This document shows, piece by piece, positions 43,203 to 52,493 of a stretch of 64,000 nucleotides of DNA. The DNA is from CAYOWK01 sp964407665. GTDB lineage: Bacteria; Pseudomonadota; Alphaproteobacteria; Caulobacterales; Hyphomonadaceae. The stretch spans positions 4,473 through 68,472 of the forward strand of contig CAYOWK010000018.1 of the NCBI GenBank assembly GCA_964407665.1, in the 5' to 3' direction. The notes under the pieces are model-generated. The model saw nothing but the letters and a program-made list of their open reading frames with translations, ran no database searches and was not told where the DNA came from. The translations under genes and the position numbers were made by a program. The first letter of the stretch is position 1, and each line of letters starts with the position of its first letter.

Positions 43203-43895
43203 GTGCACGACCTCCGTTCCGATCTTCGAGACGTCTACCGCAAGCTCGCCAGCACCGAGGGCCAGGAGGGCGGCCGCATCATTCTGGTGATGTCGGCGCT
43301 GCCCGGCGAAGGTGTCTCCAGTGTTGCAGCGTCTCTCGCTCTCATCGCCGCAGAGAACGCGCGGAAGCCCGCCTGGCTCATTGATCTCGATCTCCGGCGC
43401 AACCATGTGTTCAACGCGTTCGCGATCGAAAGCTTCGCAGCGCAGTTCGGCGGGGTGGGCCCCCCCTATTCGGCGGCGCTGAAGACCCAGCCCTTCTTCT
43501 CCATCGATCCGGAGCCGGAGGCAGAGATCGCCTCCGGTATCTTCACCGCCCATCGGGTGGGTGAGACCCGCCTGATGGTCACCCACTTTGACACGTCTCG
43601 CCTGAAGGCCGGCCACAGCATCCGCATCCGCCCCCGACCGGACTACTGGGCCGCCGTGCGCCGCGCCACGGACTGGACCTTCATCGACGCCCCCGCCCTG
43701 GACCGCGCCAACGCCGGCCTCGCCATCGCCGCCCAGGCCGACGCCGTCCTCCTGGTCGTACAGGCCGACCGCACCACACCCGCCCAGGCGGACACCCTCC
43801 GCACCGAAATCGAACGCCACGGCGGAACCGTCGCCGGCGTCGTCTTCAACCGCATTCGCGGCGATGCCGTGCTGGCCGACCGATGGGCGCGCTGA
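43203..43895 (+). CDS. hfsB: Degenerate BY-kinase-like ATPase, HfsB-like
   Basis: 230 residues from a GTG with AGGTAGG upstream. The fold matches the CpsD/BY-kinase domain: ILVMSALPGEGVSSVAASL, AWLIDLDLRRN and WTFIDAPALD. The Walker A Lys is replaced by Val (GEGVSS instead of GEGKST), and there is no C-terminal Tyr cluster. So it is unlikely to be an active tyrosine kinase and may act as a structural partner of HfsA. It overlaps the polymerase gene start by 13 bp. Confidence 0.75.
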   Translation: MHDLRSDLRDVYRKLASTEGQEGGRIILVMSALPGEGVSSVAASLALIAAENARKPAWLIDLDLRRNHVFNAFAIESFAAQFGGVGPPYSAALKTQPFFSIDPEPEAEIASGIFTAHRVGETRLMVTHFDTSRLKAGHSIRIRPRPDYWAAVRRATDWTFIDAPALDRANAGLAIAAQADAVLLVVQADRTTPAQADTLRTEIERHGGTVAGVVFNRIRGDAVLADRWAR

Positions 43896-45175
43896 CAGCC
43901 ATCTCCCGGCCCGGCCGCATCGAGACTGCGCTTGCAGGCCTCACCCTGCTGATGTTCGCCGAAGCCTTCCTGCCGAAGCTGCTCGCGCCAGACCCTGCGA
44001 TATCCAGCGAGGAGCCATGGCTCCTGCGCTATCTGTGGCTGCCCTTCTACGGACTGATCGCCGCCGGCCTCGTTCGAGGCGGTATGGCAACGCTCGATGC
44101 TCTGGTCCGCTCGGCTCCTCTGTTGCTTCTGGTGGGCCTCGCATTCGCCTCGACCCTCTGGTCGATCGATCCCGACCTCACGGCCCGGCGGTCGCTGGCC
44201 GTGTTGATGACGACCCTTCTGGGCGTGTGGCTCGCTGTCCGCTTTGACTGGCTGTCCCTGCTGCGCCTGCTGGCGTCGGTCTGGCTGTTGCTGCTCGCAG
44301 CGTCTCTCGTCTCCGGCGTCATCGCGCCCTCGTTCGCAGTCATGGATGAAGTCCACCCCGGCGCATGGAGCGGCGGATGGTGGGAAAAGAACCAGCTAGG
44401 CGGACACGCCGCCCGGGCGGGCATTCTGTTCGCATTCCTGGCATGGCGCGACGGCGAGAAGCGCAGGCTCTGGGTCGCCGCGACCTTGCTCGCCGTCCTC
44501 ATGGTGATCCTTTCCCGGTCGGCCACCTCGCTTGCGGGCATCATGCTCGGCCTCGGCATCCTTGCCGCGGCCGGGTGGATGTTGGGAGGCCGCCGCCGAT
44601 CCGTCTTGCTGCTCTGGTCAAGCGGCGTCGCGATCATTGCGGCCACCCTGTTGGCTGTGCTCGCGCCATCCCTGCTGACCGGACTGATCGGCCGCGACGT
44701 CACCCTGACCGGGCGGACGGAGATCTGGGGCGCCCTGCTGTCCGCCATAGGAGAGAGGCCCTGGCTTGGCCATGGCTACCAGGCCTTCTGGGCCGCCGGG
44801 AGCGAGCCGCGCTACTGGATGCAGAAGGTGGTCGAGTGGAAAGTGCCCACCGGCCACAATGGCTGGCTCGATCTGGCTGCGGCGCTGGGGTGGACAGGTG
44901 TTGCGATCTTCGCGCTGGACTTCGCGCTGACGGGCGCCCGAGCCCTCCGCCATGCGCTGACCTCGCCAGCCGGCGTCCTCAGCATCGGTATACTCGCGCA
45001 GCTTGCGCTGTTCTCGATATCGGAAAGCGTCCTGCTTCAGCAGAACAGCATCGTGTGGGCGACCTACGCCGCAATCAGCGTGAAGCTCGCACGCGAGGCG
45101 CCTCTTCTGTCGCCTGCTTCAGGACAGGTGCAGCGCCCTGTCCGCCATCGACATCGCCCTGCAGCGTCTGCGTAA
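43883..45175 (+). CDS. hfsC: Wzy/O-antigen ligase-like polymerase, HfsC-like
   Basis: 430 residues with about eleven membrane segments and the loop RPWLGHGYQAFW near residue 293, the counterpart of the GHG motif in the polymerase at 2745. It also has WWEKNQLGGHAARAG near 170, usual for this family. It should polymerise repeat units at the periplasmic face. The start is inside the end of the HfsB-like gene (13-bp overlap). Its last 101 bp overlap the convergent deacetylase gene; the final 25 residues are polar and of doubtful importance. Confidence 0.8.
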   Translation: MGALTAISRPGRIETALAGLTLLMFAEAFLPKLLAPDPAISSEEPWLLRYLWLPFYGLIAAGLVRGGMATLDALVRSAPLLLLVGLAFASTLWSIDPDLTARRSLAVLMTTLLGVWLAVRFDWLSLLRLLASVWLLLLAASLVSGVIAPSFAVMDEVHPGAWSGGWWEKNQLGGHAARAGILFAFLAWRDGEKRRLWVAATLLAVLMVILSRSATSLAGIMLGLGILAAAGWMLGGRRRSVLLLWSSGVAIIAATLLAVLAPSLLTGLIGRDVTLTGRTEIWGALLSAIGERPWLGHGYQAFWAAGSEPRYWMQKVVEWKVPTGHNGWLDLAAALGWTGVAIFALDFALTGARALRHALTSPAGVLSIGILAQLALFSISESVLLQQNSIVWATYAAISVKLAREAPLLSPASGQVQRPVRHRHRPAASA

Positions 45176-45941
45176 AACCGCAGATCGTCGCCGCCTCGCG
45201 CGGCGTCACCAGCGAGGCGCCGCCCGCAACCGCGCGTTTCGCCAGCTCCGACAGCATGCCGGGGTGGACGCCGTACTCGGACGGAACAGCGGTCACATCG
45301 TGTGTGAAGAAGATCAGCCAGCCATTCGTCTTCAGGCACTGGTCCAGCATCTCGATGGCGCGCTTGCGGCTGGCAGCCGTCAGGTAGAGCGGCACGGCGC
45401 GCAACTGCCCGCGGTCGCACTCGCCGAGGTTGACGCCGGGAAGACCGCCACGCGCCGTACCGAACACATCCGCCACAATGCGCTTCGCCGCAGGGCTGGT
45501 CTCGCCATAGGGATAGGCAAACGACGTAAGGGCGCGTCCGACACCGGCGGCGGCCAGATGCGAAATGCACGCGGTCAGGTCGGCTTTCACCGCCCCACGG
45601 CTCAGCCGGGCGTAGTCGGCATGCCCGTGCGAGTGTGCGCCAATCTCGTGGCCGCGCTCATCCAGGGTGCGAAGCGCTGCGGCGTCAAACATCTCGCCAT
45701 AGACCGGGTGCGTGGATCCCATCAGGCCGGTCGAGGCGTAGAAGGCCGCGCGCCCACCGTTGGTTTCGACGACATCCGCGCCGTTCATCGCCGACATCGG
45801 AAAGTCATCGAAGGTGAACGAGACGAGCGGCCGTGGCGGACGGACACTGACGCTCGCAGCATGGCGGAGCTGGGTGAGCCGTCGCTCCGCCTTGGCCAGA
45901 AGCGAGCGCGAGGGAGAATAGGTCCAGTCTACAGGCGTCAT
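45075..45941 (-). CDS. hfsH: NodB-type polysaccharide deacetylase, HfsH-like
   Basis: 288 residues. NodB motifs: SFTFDDFP (catalytic Asp and metal Asp), GAHSHGHADY (metal His pair), FAYPYGETS, and FFTHDVTAVPS for motif 5. It should remove acetyl groups from N-acetylhexosamine in the holdfast polymer, which in Caulobacter is needed for adhesive strength. The ATG overlaps the stop of the glycosyltransferase gene (ATGA). The 3' end overlaps the polymerase gene on the other strand by 101 bp. No signal peptide is seen, which suggests action in the cytoplasm. Confidence 0.85.
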   Translation of the reverse strand: MTPVDWTYSPSRSLLAKAERRLTQLRHAASVSVRPPRPLVSFTFDDFPMSAMNGADVVETNGGRAAFYASTGLMGSTHPVYGEMFDAAALRTLDERGHEIGAHSHGHADYARLSRGAVKADLTACISHLAAAGVGRALTSFAYPYGETSPAAKRIVADVFGTARGGLPGVNLGECDRGQLRAVPLYLTAASRKRAIEMLDQCLKTNGWLIFFTHDVTAVPSEYGVHPGMLSELAKRAVAGGASLVTPREAATICGFTQTLQGDVDGGQGAAPVLKQATEEAPRVRASR

Positions 45942-46915
45942 AGGTGCTCCGCATAGACAAGGGCGCGCCAGACCTTCAAGGCGGCTGCGCGGACGGGAAG
46001 GGGCGCCGGTCCGCGCGCTGCCGCTGCCGCAAGCGCGGTTGCAGTGCGGCGAAACGGCAGGCGGCGGGCGAGGCGTGCGGCGCGCAGCAACGGCGCGCCG
46101 TCCATCGCTGTGGGATGCTGGCGAACAAGGCGCGCGAAGTTCTCGCCCGAGCGGGCGTACTTCGCCATCAGCACCGCGTCGTCATCGACGCCGAGATGGG
46201 TCGCGGTATTGTCGATATGGGAGACAGGGAACCGCCCGGCTACCCGGAGCCCCCACTCGGTGTCTTCCCAGCCCCAGCCTGCAAAGCTCTCATCGAACGG
46301 GCAGGCCGCAAGGATGTCGCGATGGACCATCATGTTGCTGGTGAAGACGTAGCGGCCGGGCGCGCGCGACCGCGCGCTGGCTGGCAGGCACTCCGAGGTC
46401 AGCGCTTGGCGACGCGCGAGTTCCGTACCTGCCCGGACAGGCAACTGGTCGAGCGAGTAGCCGCCCACGACGAGGCACGGCCCACTGGCGGCCTCAGCCG
46501 CTTCCAGATAGCGGGCGATGAAGTCCGGATCGTCGGGCAGCATGTCCGAGTCCAGCAGGAGGACCCAATCGGCCCGTCCATGGCGCGCGGCCGCATTGCG
46601 CGCACCGGCGCGCCCCTTGTTGCGGCGTGCGGACACGATCCTCACGGCCAGAGTCGCCTGGCGCGCCGACTGTACAAGTGACTGAGTCAGCTCGCTGGTG
46701 CAGCTGCCGTCGTCATACACGACCAGCTCGACGTCGGCCGGATTGGCCTTCAGCCACGCGATGAGGGCAGAACAGTCGAACCGGAATGTCGGCACGACCA
46801 CGCTGAGGCGAGGCTTCGCGTTTGCCCAGTGCGCGTTGTCGAACACGTCAGAGCCCAACGTCATGGGCGTCAGCGAGGCGGCCGTTGCGGATCGGATCAG
46901 GCGAACAGCGTGCAT
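45938..46915 (-). CDS. hfsG: Family 2 glycosyltransferase, HfsG-like
   Basis: 325 residues. GT-A domain with LSVVVPTFRFDCSALIAWL near 37, DDGS, the DxD-like LLDSDMLPDD near 122, and GWGWEDTEWGLR near 215, the Glu-Asp motif also found in GT7-like C-terminal parts. It should add a hexosamine, likely GlcNAc, to the lipid-linked holdfast intermediate. Its start is 2 bp after the sugar transferase stop, and it overlaps the deacetylase start, so HfsE-HfsG-HfsH are one operon. Confidence 0.85.
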   Translation of the reverse strand: MHAVRLIRSATAASLTPMTLGSDVFDNAHWANAKPRLSVVVPTFRFDCSALIAWLKANPADVELVVYDDGSCTSELTQSLVQSARQATLAVRIVSARRNKGRAGARNAAARHGRADWVLLLDSDMLPDDPDFIARYLEAAEAASGPCLVVGGYSLDQLPVRAGTELARRQALTSECLPASARSRAPGRYVFTSNMMVHRDILAACPFDESFAGWGWEDTEWGLRVAGRFPVSHIDNTATHLGVDDDAVLMAKYARSGENFARLVRQHPTAMDGAPLLRAARLARRLPFRRTATALAAAAARGPAPLPVRAAALKVWRALVYAEHL

Positions 46916-46917
46916 GG

Positions 46918-48423
46918 TCAGCGCGCCTTCCGGCGGCCGGCGATCAGGCTCGGTATCGTCATCGCAAGGATGTAGAGATCGAACAGGACAGTCGCACGCT
47001 TGAGATAGTCCAGGTCGAACCGCACGCGTTCGCGAACCTGCTCCTGCGTATGCGCCGGACCCCTCGATCCATTGATCTGCGCCCAGCCGGTAATGCCGGG
47101 CTTGGCTCGATGCCGGTGGGCGTACTCCGCGACCGAGCGTCCAACCTCCGTCGCGCCGGCCGTCATGCCGATGGCGTGCGGGCGCGGACCGACCAGCGAC
47201 ATCTCGCCGGCCAGGACGTTCAGCAATTGCGGCAGTTCATCGAGGCTGGTCGCACGCAGGAAACGGCCAACGCGGGTGACGCGCGGATCGCAGGGAAGCG
47301 TCTGAACGATCACGCCATCTTCGGCCAGCCGGTCCGGGCGCATCGTCCGGAACTTCCAGACGCGGATAATCTCGTTGTTGAAGCCGTGCCGCTTCTGCCG
47401 GAAGAACACCGGGCCCTTGCTGTCCGCCTTGATGGCGAGAGCGATCAGACCCATCACCGGTAAAGCGGCCAGTCCCAGGAGTGACGCCCCCACAACGTCC
47501 ATCAGCCGCTTGGCCGTCTCGTAGCCAAGCCTGCGGGGCGCGCCAGAAACGTAGGCCGCAGGCGCGTCGAGAACCCGGGCGAGCGAGGTCTCCTCGGGCG
47601 TGAAGCCTTCGAGGTCCAGGACCAGGATAACTTCCTGGGGCAGGGTGCGAAGCCGCGAAATCAGGTCGCGCACACGCGCCTGCGCCGCGAATGGCACCGT
47701 GATAACGATCCGGTCCGCCTCCGGCAGGCGAGGCCAGGACAGAAGCTCGTCGATGCCGCCGAGATAGGCGGTCTCGCCCATGCTCTGCGGCGAGCGGGAC
47801 GCGCGATCATCGAAATAGCCGAGAATGTTGATCTCGCGCTCGGCCGCGTTGCGCTCCACAATTCGCGCAGCGCTGCGCGTCGCACCGACAATGATCACAT
47901 TGTCCGACAGCCAGCCCTCGCGTCCCAGAAGATGGAGCGCGGCCTGATAGTGAACATGCAGGCCCGCCAGAAGTGCGACTTCCAGAAGCGCCAGCCGGAG
48001 GAGGTGGGCGCCGTCGGCTACGGCGAGGAAGCTACCCGCCAGAACGACGATCCCGGCGCCAGCGGCCGCTCCCAGTAGCGTGCGTGCGAGCCGCCGGAAT
48101 GCCCCGCCGCTGTACCGGAAACGGTAGCCGCCGGCTCGCGCGACGCCCGCAACAATGGCCAGCGGCAGTGCGATGAACGGCGCCGCCGACAGCGTGGATG
48201 CGGCGAGCAGGTCCAACCCGAACGCCGCGGCCACGACGAACGCCATAACCGTCAGCAGAAGGCCGTCCGAGGCGACGGCGGCTCTCCCCAGATAGCGCCG
48301 GTAGAGCAGGCGCTTGCGCGCACGGGCGGGTGCGGCTCTCTGAGCCAGGATGCGGCTGCTCTCCGCCGCGGGACGGGTGTCCAACGGCGTAACAGGGGTA
48401 AGACGGGTGCGCAGGGCTCGCAT
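46918..48423 (-). CDS. hfsE: Polyprenyl glycosylphosphotransferase, HfsE-like
   Basis: 501 residues. Four to five membrane helices in the first 140 residues, then a CoA-binding-like domain (NVIIVGATRSAARIVERNAAE). The C-terminal sugar transferase domain is complete: KRLMDVVGASLLGLAALPVMGL, FRQKRHGFN, WKFRTMRPD, SLDELPQLLNVLAGEMSLVGPRPH. It should load the first sugar-1-phosphate on undecaprenyl phosphate. First gene of the leftward operon with the glycosyltransferase and deacetylase; adjacent TTAA half-sites lie at 48452-48461 upstream. Confidence 0.88.
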   Translation of the reverse strand: MRALRTRLTPVTPLDTRPAAESSRILAQRAAPARARKRLLYRRYLGRAAVASDGLLLTVMAFVVAAAFGLDLLAASTLSAAPFIALPLAIVAGVARAGGYRFRYSGGAFRRLARTLLGAAAGAGIVVLAGSFLAVADGAHLLRLALLEVALLAGLHVHYQAALHLLGREGWLSDNVIIVGATRSAARIVERNAAEREINILGYFDDRASRSPQSMGETAYLGGIDELLSWPRLPEADRIVITVPFAAQARVRDLISRLRTLPQEVILVLDLEGFTPEETSLARVLDAPAAYVSGAPRRLGYETAKRLMDVVGASLLGLAALPVMGLIALAIKADSKGPVFFRQKRHGFNNEIIRVWKFRTMRPDRLAEDGVIVQTLPCDPRVTRVGRFLRATSLDELPQLLNVLAGEMSLVGPRPHAIGMTAGATEVGRSVAEYAHRHRAKPGITGWAQINGSRGPAHTQEQVRERVRFDLDYLKRATVLFDLYILAMTIPSLIAGRRKAR

Positions 48424-48531
48424 GGCCAGGATCCGGAGTTACCGGTCTGGCTTAACTTAACAGGGTCAAAATCGGCCTAGAGGTCCCGCGGCACTTTCAA
48501 TCGAATTTCATCGATTGGCGCGGTCGCGGCC

Positions 48532-49188
48532 TCAGCCGGCTTCCGGCGTCAAGTAGTTGATGATGCAGCCATCCGCTTCGGCCATTACCACCGGAGGTTT
48601 CTGGCCGGCCAGAACGGCGTTCAGCGCGTCCTTCAGGTAGAAGTTGGTGGCTTCGGCCTTTTCACGCCCGTAGGTCAGCCGGTCGTCGATCGGGCCATGG
48701 AACACCACCGACCAGTCCGCCGGATTGATCACGAACGTCTCAGCTGTCCGGACAGCGCCAAGCTGCTTCGAGACGGTCTGGTTGACGTCCTTCAGCATCG
48801 GAAGGTCGAGTTCGAACTTCTCGGCCTCGGCGGCGATCTTCTCCGGCGTGTCCTGGATGTTCGGGTTCAGCATGACGAACGTCACGCCCTTGGCTTCGTA
48901 CTCCGCCCGGATCTCCTTCAGCGTCGGCGTCAGCTTCTGGACGATCGGGCAGCCAACACCTTGCATGACGATGACGACGGCCTTGGCGTCGCCCATGGCG
49001 TGCAGGCGGTGCGCAACGCCGTTCTGATCCTTCAGCTCGAAGTCGGACACTGTCTTGATCGTGGCGACCACAGGCTCGGCCGTGGTCGTCACGGGCGGCG
49101 CTTCGGCCGTTTCAGGGGCGGGGGCGGGCGAGCAGGCCGCGGCAAGGGCGACGGCGAGCACGGAGACGACTGACGTGTAAGCTTTCAT
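48532..49188 (-). CDS. Redoxin-domain lipoprotein
   Basis: About 218 residues. Signal peptide with lipobox-like LAAACSP, a Pro/Thr-rich spacer, then a thioredoxin-fold region (FELKDQNGVAHRLHAMGDAKAVVIVMQGVGCPIVQKL). Only one Cys stands at the active-site position (GCPIVQK); there is no CxxC. It could be a peroxiredoxin-like or TlpA-like protein anchored to a membrane on the periplasmic side. ATG 49188 fits the AGGAT upstream better than 49197. Confidence 0.75.
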   Translation of the reverse strand: MKAYTSVVSVLAVALAAACSPAPAPETAEAPPVTTTAEPVVATIKTVSDFELKDQNGVAHRLHAMGDAKAVVIVMQGVGCPIVQKLTPTLKEIRAEYEAKGVTFVMLNPNIQDTPEKIAAEAEKFELDLPMLKDVNQTVSKQLGAVRTAETFVINPADWSVVFHGPIDDRLTYGREKAEATNFYLKDALNAVLAGQKPPVVMAEADGCIINYLTPEAG

Positions 49189-49279
49189 ACCAAGCATCCT
49201 GAACCATCGTGAGCTGCGTTCAAGGCCTGACGATCACAACAGATCGCGAGCCCGGCGGCGCCAGCTCCATATAAAAGAA

Positions 49280-49303
49280 AACAGGCGGCCGAAGCCGCCT
49301 GTT
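49280..49303 (-). terminator. Rho-independent terminator after TonB receptor 1
   Basis: Read on the minus strand: 10-bp stem AACAGGCGGC / GCCGCCTGTT closed by a TTCG loop and followed by TTTTCTTTTAT. It begins 47 bp after the stop of the receptor gene. Confidence 0.88.
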
Positions 49304-49349
49304 CCAGATCAATTCCAGTTCAAATCCGGTTGAGACCGGACCTGGCCAA

Positions 49350-52300
49350 CTAGAACGTAGACTTCAGCGAGAACTCGACCGTGCGGCCAAGCGCGCTGCC
49401 CAGACGGGCGTCGTAGCCGTATTCGATCTGACCCTTCGGCGGGTCGCGATCGAAGACGTTCTCGACCGCAGCCGTGAAGCGCAGGTTGTCGGTCAGGTCG
49501 AAGAGATAGATGAAGTCGATATAGACCGGATCTTCGCCGAACTCTTCGTACTGGATGCCCGTACGTTCGTCATAGACCGCCGACGTCCAGGACGCCTGGA
49601 GGCGGAGGACATGCTTGTCCATGCGGTAGCTCGAGAAGCCGTTGACCCTCCACTCCGGCGCCGAAACCGGAGCGGCGTTGAAGTTCAGGTCGCCAAGCCG
49701 GTCATCACCAGCTGTCACGACAAAGCCGTCGAGCAGGGCAGGCGTGTCCTCGAGTTCCAGAACCTGCGTACCCGTGGCACCGATGCTGAACTCGCCCGGT
49801 CCGATCGGCATCGAGTAGTTGATCTGATAGTCGATGCCGCTCGTCAGGACGCCCGGGCCGTTGCCGAATTCGGTCTGTACGCCGGCCAGGTCGGTGACGA
49901 GGTTCGTCGTGGAGGCGCAGTTGCCGCCCGGCGAAGTCGCCGTCGCCTGGTACCGCACGCGACCAGCCAGCGGATGGTTGCAGTTGGTGAAGGTGTCGGT
50001 CGTGCTGTAGACGGCCGCCAGGATCTGGTTGGTCGTGGCCAGCTGCCGGAACTCGTTCTCCGTCTCGATATTGAAGTAATCGATGATGACGTTGAAGTCG
50101 TGGTCGGCGCCGAAACCTTCCGACTGCCAGATGAAGCCGGCGTTGTAAGCAGTGGCCGTTGCCGGCACAACGTCGGAACGGGTGATGACCTGGGACGGCA
50201 GCCACTGGTTGCCGGCAAGGGTGTAGTTCACGACGCCGTTGTTCACGTCGCCGGGAACGAGGTCGATCGGGGGCGCCTGATAGTTGGTGCCGTAGGAACC
50301 GCGGACCGAAATCGGACCCCAGATGTCCCACTTGCCCGAGACCTTGTACACCGTGGAGCCGAGACCACCGGAGAACTCTTCACGACGAACGGCTGCGGAG
50401 AGGTTCAGCGTGTCGAACACAGGGGCCTGCACCTCGCCGAAGAAGGCGTACTGCTGCTGGTCCTGCTGGGCAGGCGGATCGGGCGAGAAGAACACGAACG
50501 GGCCGGGGCGGTCCTCCGTGCAGCCCGTGTAGCCGGCAGTCCCCGGTTTGCCAGGGTCCTGACCCGGCCACGCGCAAGGCGTGTTGCCGTTGTGGAACTG
50601 GCTGTTGACGACGTCGCGGTTCTCGAGCTGACGGCCTTGTCCGCCGATAGCCCAGCCAGGCGCGCCGCCCGGAAGTTCAAACGGCAGCTCGCCGCTGAAC
50701 ACCAGGTCGAGGGTCAGGCTGGTGTTGACGTCTTCCGTTTCGCGGTCGTCGAACAGCCAGCGCTGCAGCTCGGTCGAGTTTTCCCAGCCGGTCGTCCCGG
50801 TCGGAGCAGCCAGGCCACGGTTGGCGCCGCTCTGGGGGTTGAGAAGGCCGAGAGCCGGGTTGATCGCAAACGAGGTCGCAAACGGGTTCAGCCACTGGCA
50901 ACCGTTCTTGCCGGCTGCGGCGGCGTTCTGGGTGCCGAAACGGTTCGGATCCAGATCGGTCGCACTGCAGTTCGGGCCGCCGAAGCCTTGCAGGGCTTCC
51001 TGGACGCGGAAGCCGAGGAGATCGGGGGCCGTGAGACGCGTGATCGTCTGGTTGTAGGTCAGGCCGAGGTCGTAGTTGATCTCGCTGAGCGGACCAGCCC
51101 ACTCGCCAAGCTGGCCCTTGAGGCCGCCCGAAACGCGGAAGCCCTGCGAATCGTACTCGTTCAGGGTCGTGTCGTCGCCAAAGGCGCTTGTGCCGCCGAA
51201 CGAGAAGGTACGGAAGAACGAGCCGGCATTGGCGAGGCTGAACCCGGCGAGGCTAGCCGGTGCGGTATAACCCGCGTCGGAGATGAACCGCGAGACATAG
51301 GGGTTCGCAACCGGAATGTAGAATTGCGCCTCGGCGAGGTTTTGCGCCGGGCCGCGCGAAGACGGCAGCGACGGCGAAACGTGGGTCGCGGAGCGGACCT
51401 GTCCGTAGGCCACATCGACATGGAAGGCCATGTTGTCGGTGATGTCGGCATTCAGCTGACCGTAGGCGCGGTAAACGTCCTGCTCTTCTACCAGCGCGTA
51501 GAACGGGAAATACCCGAACTGGCAGCTTGTCGTGAATACGCCGCCAACCGCCGCGCAGTTTTGCGCAGCCGTACCGATGGCGTTGGCGTTGTCGCGAACG
51601 GCAGCGCCGAGTGCGGGGCCGAACTCGTTCGCGAGGGTGAACTGGCTTGCGCCCGGAGTCAGGGCAACCGTCGAGGGCAGCGCGCCGCGCGGCGTGTAAA
51701 CGCCGAGGCTGCTGAGGCCGGACCAAGGAGCCGGGTTGATCGAGCGGGGCAGGATGGCCCAGTCGCGGTCATCCGGGGAGAGTTCCGAGCGGTGCTCGTA
51801 CTCGGCCGACCACATGAAATTGACATCACCTTCGCCAATGCCGCCGAGGATGCTGGCGGTGTAGTCGCCATCGGATCCGTCGATGTACTTGTACGAAGCC
51901 TGGGCTTCGAGGCCGGTGAAGTTGGAGCGCGTGATGAAGTTGACAACGCCGCCGATGGCGTCGGCGCCGTAGGTCACGGCCGCGCCGTCCTTCAGGAGTT
52001 CGGTGCGGGCAAGAGCTGCGCCGGGGATGAAGGAGGTCACCTCGGAAACGCGGCGGCCGTTGAGCAGGGTCAGCGACTTGTCAGCGCCGATGCCGCGAAG
52101 GTTGAACGAGACGGCGCCTGGGGCAGAGCCGCCCTGGAAGTTGGCTTCGCCCTGGGTCGGGCCGCCGAAGGTGAGGTCCTTGGCGAATTCGAGCGCGGTC
52201 GGAGCGCCTTGCTCTTCGAGTTCAGCCTGCGAGAAAACCTCGACGGGGAGGGCGGCGTCTTCCGCCGTGCCGGCGATCAGCGAGCCGGTGACGACGATGC

Positions 52301-52493
52301 GCTCGGCCGGTGCAGCCGGGGCGGCAGGGGCGGCGGTTTGATCGACCGCTTGCGGGCCGGCAGATTCCTGCGGTCCGGAAACGTAGCGGAGCTGGACGGT
52401 GTCCTGGGCGCTCTGTGCGTAGGCCGGGAAGAACCCGCCCGCCAAACCGACAACAATCGCGGCGCCTGACGCGCCACGGAGCGTGAACTTCAT
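49350..52493 (-). CDS. TonB-dependent outer-membrane receptor 1
   Basis: 1047 residues. Signal peptide (LRGASGAAIVVGLAGGFFPAYAQ), an Ala/Pro-rich stretch, a TonB-box-like ERIVVTGSL, plug domain (LNGRRVSEV, ELLKDGAAVTYGADAIGGVVNFIT) and a large beta-barrel ending in LGRTVEFSLKSTF with the terminal Phe. It should import a ligand using TonB energy; the ligand cannot be told. The ATG at 52493 has GGAGGT upstream. It is the downstream member of a tandem pair with the gene at 52780. Confidence 0.92.
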   Translation of the reverse strand: MKFTLRGASGAAIVVGLAGGFFPAYAQSAQDTVQLRYVSGPQESAGPQAVDQTAAPAAPAAPAERIVVTGSLIAGTAEDAALPVEVFSQAELEEQGAPTALEFAKDLTFGGPTQGEANFQGGSAPGAVSFNLRGIGADKSLTLLNGRRVSEVTSFIPGAALARTELLKDGAAVTYGADAIGGVVNFITRSNFTGLEAQASYKYIDGSDGDYTASILGGIGEGDVNFMWSAEYEHRSELSPDDRDWAILPRSINPAPWSGLSSLGVYTPRGALPSTVALTPGASQFTLANEFGPALGAAVRDNANAIGTAAQNCAAVGGVFTTSCQFGYFPFYALVEEQDVYRAYGQLNADITDNMAFHVDVAYGQVRSATHVSPSLPSSRGPAQNLAEAQFYIPVANPYVSRFISDAGYTAPASLAGFSLANAGSFFRTFSFGGTSAFGDDTTLNEYDSQGFRVSGGLKGQLGEWAGPLSEINYDLGLTYNQTITRLTAPDLLGFRVQEALQGFGGPNCSATDLDPNRFGTQNAAAAGKNGCQWLNPFATSFAINPALGLLNPQSGANRGLAAPTGTTGWENSTELQRWLFDDRETEDVNTSLTLDLVFSGELPFELPGGAPGWAIGGQGRQLENRDVVNSQFHNGNTPCAWPGQDPGKPGTAGYTGCTEDRPGPFVFFSPDPPAQQDQQQYAFFGEVQAPVFDTLNLSAAVRREEFSGGLGSTVYKVSGKWDIWGPISVRGSYGTNYQAPPIDLVPGDVNNGVVNYTLAGNQWLPSQVITRSDVVPATATAYNAGFIWQSEGFGADHDFNVIIDYFNIETENEFRQLATTNQILAAVYSTTDTFTNCNHPLAGRVRYQATATSPGGNCASTTNLVTDLAGVQTEFGNGPGVLTSGIDYQINYSMPIGPGEFSIGATGTQVLELEDTPALLDGFVVTAGDDRLGDLNFNAAPVSAPEWRVNGFSSYRMDKHVLRLQASWTSAVYDERTGIQYEEFGEDPVYIDFIYLFDLTDNLRFTAAVENVFDRDPPKGQIEYGYDARLGSALGRTVEFSLKSTF

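Noticed and set aside
49611..52469. 952-codon open frame on the plus strand
   Set aside because: Antisense shadow of TonB receptor 1; Arg/Val/Glu-rich with no recognisable protein features. Similar shadows at 52741-53988, 13366-15141 and 27196-28518 were rejected for the same reason.
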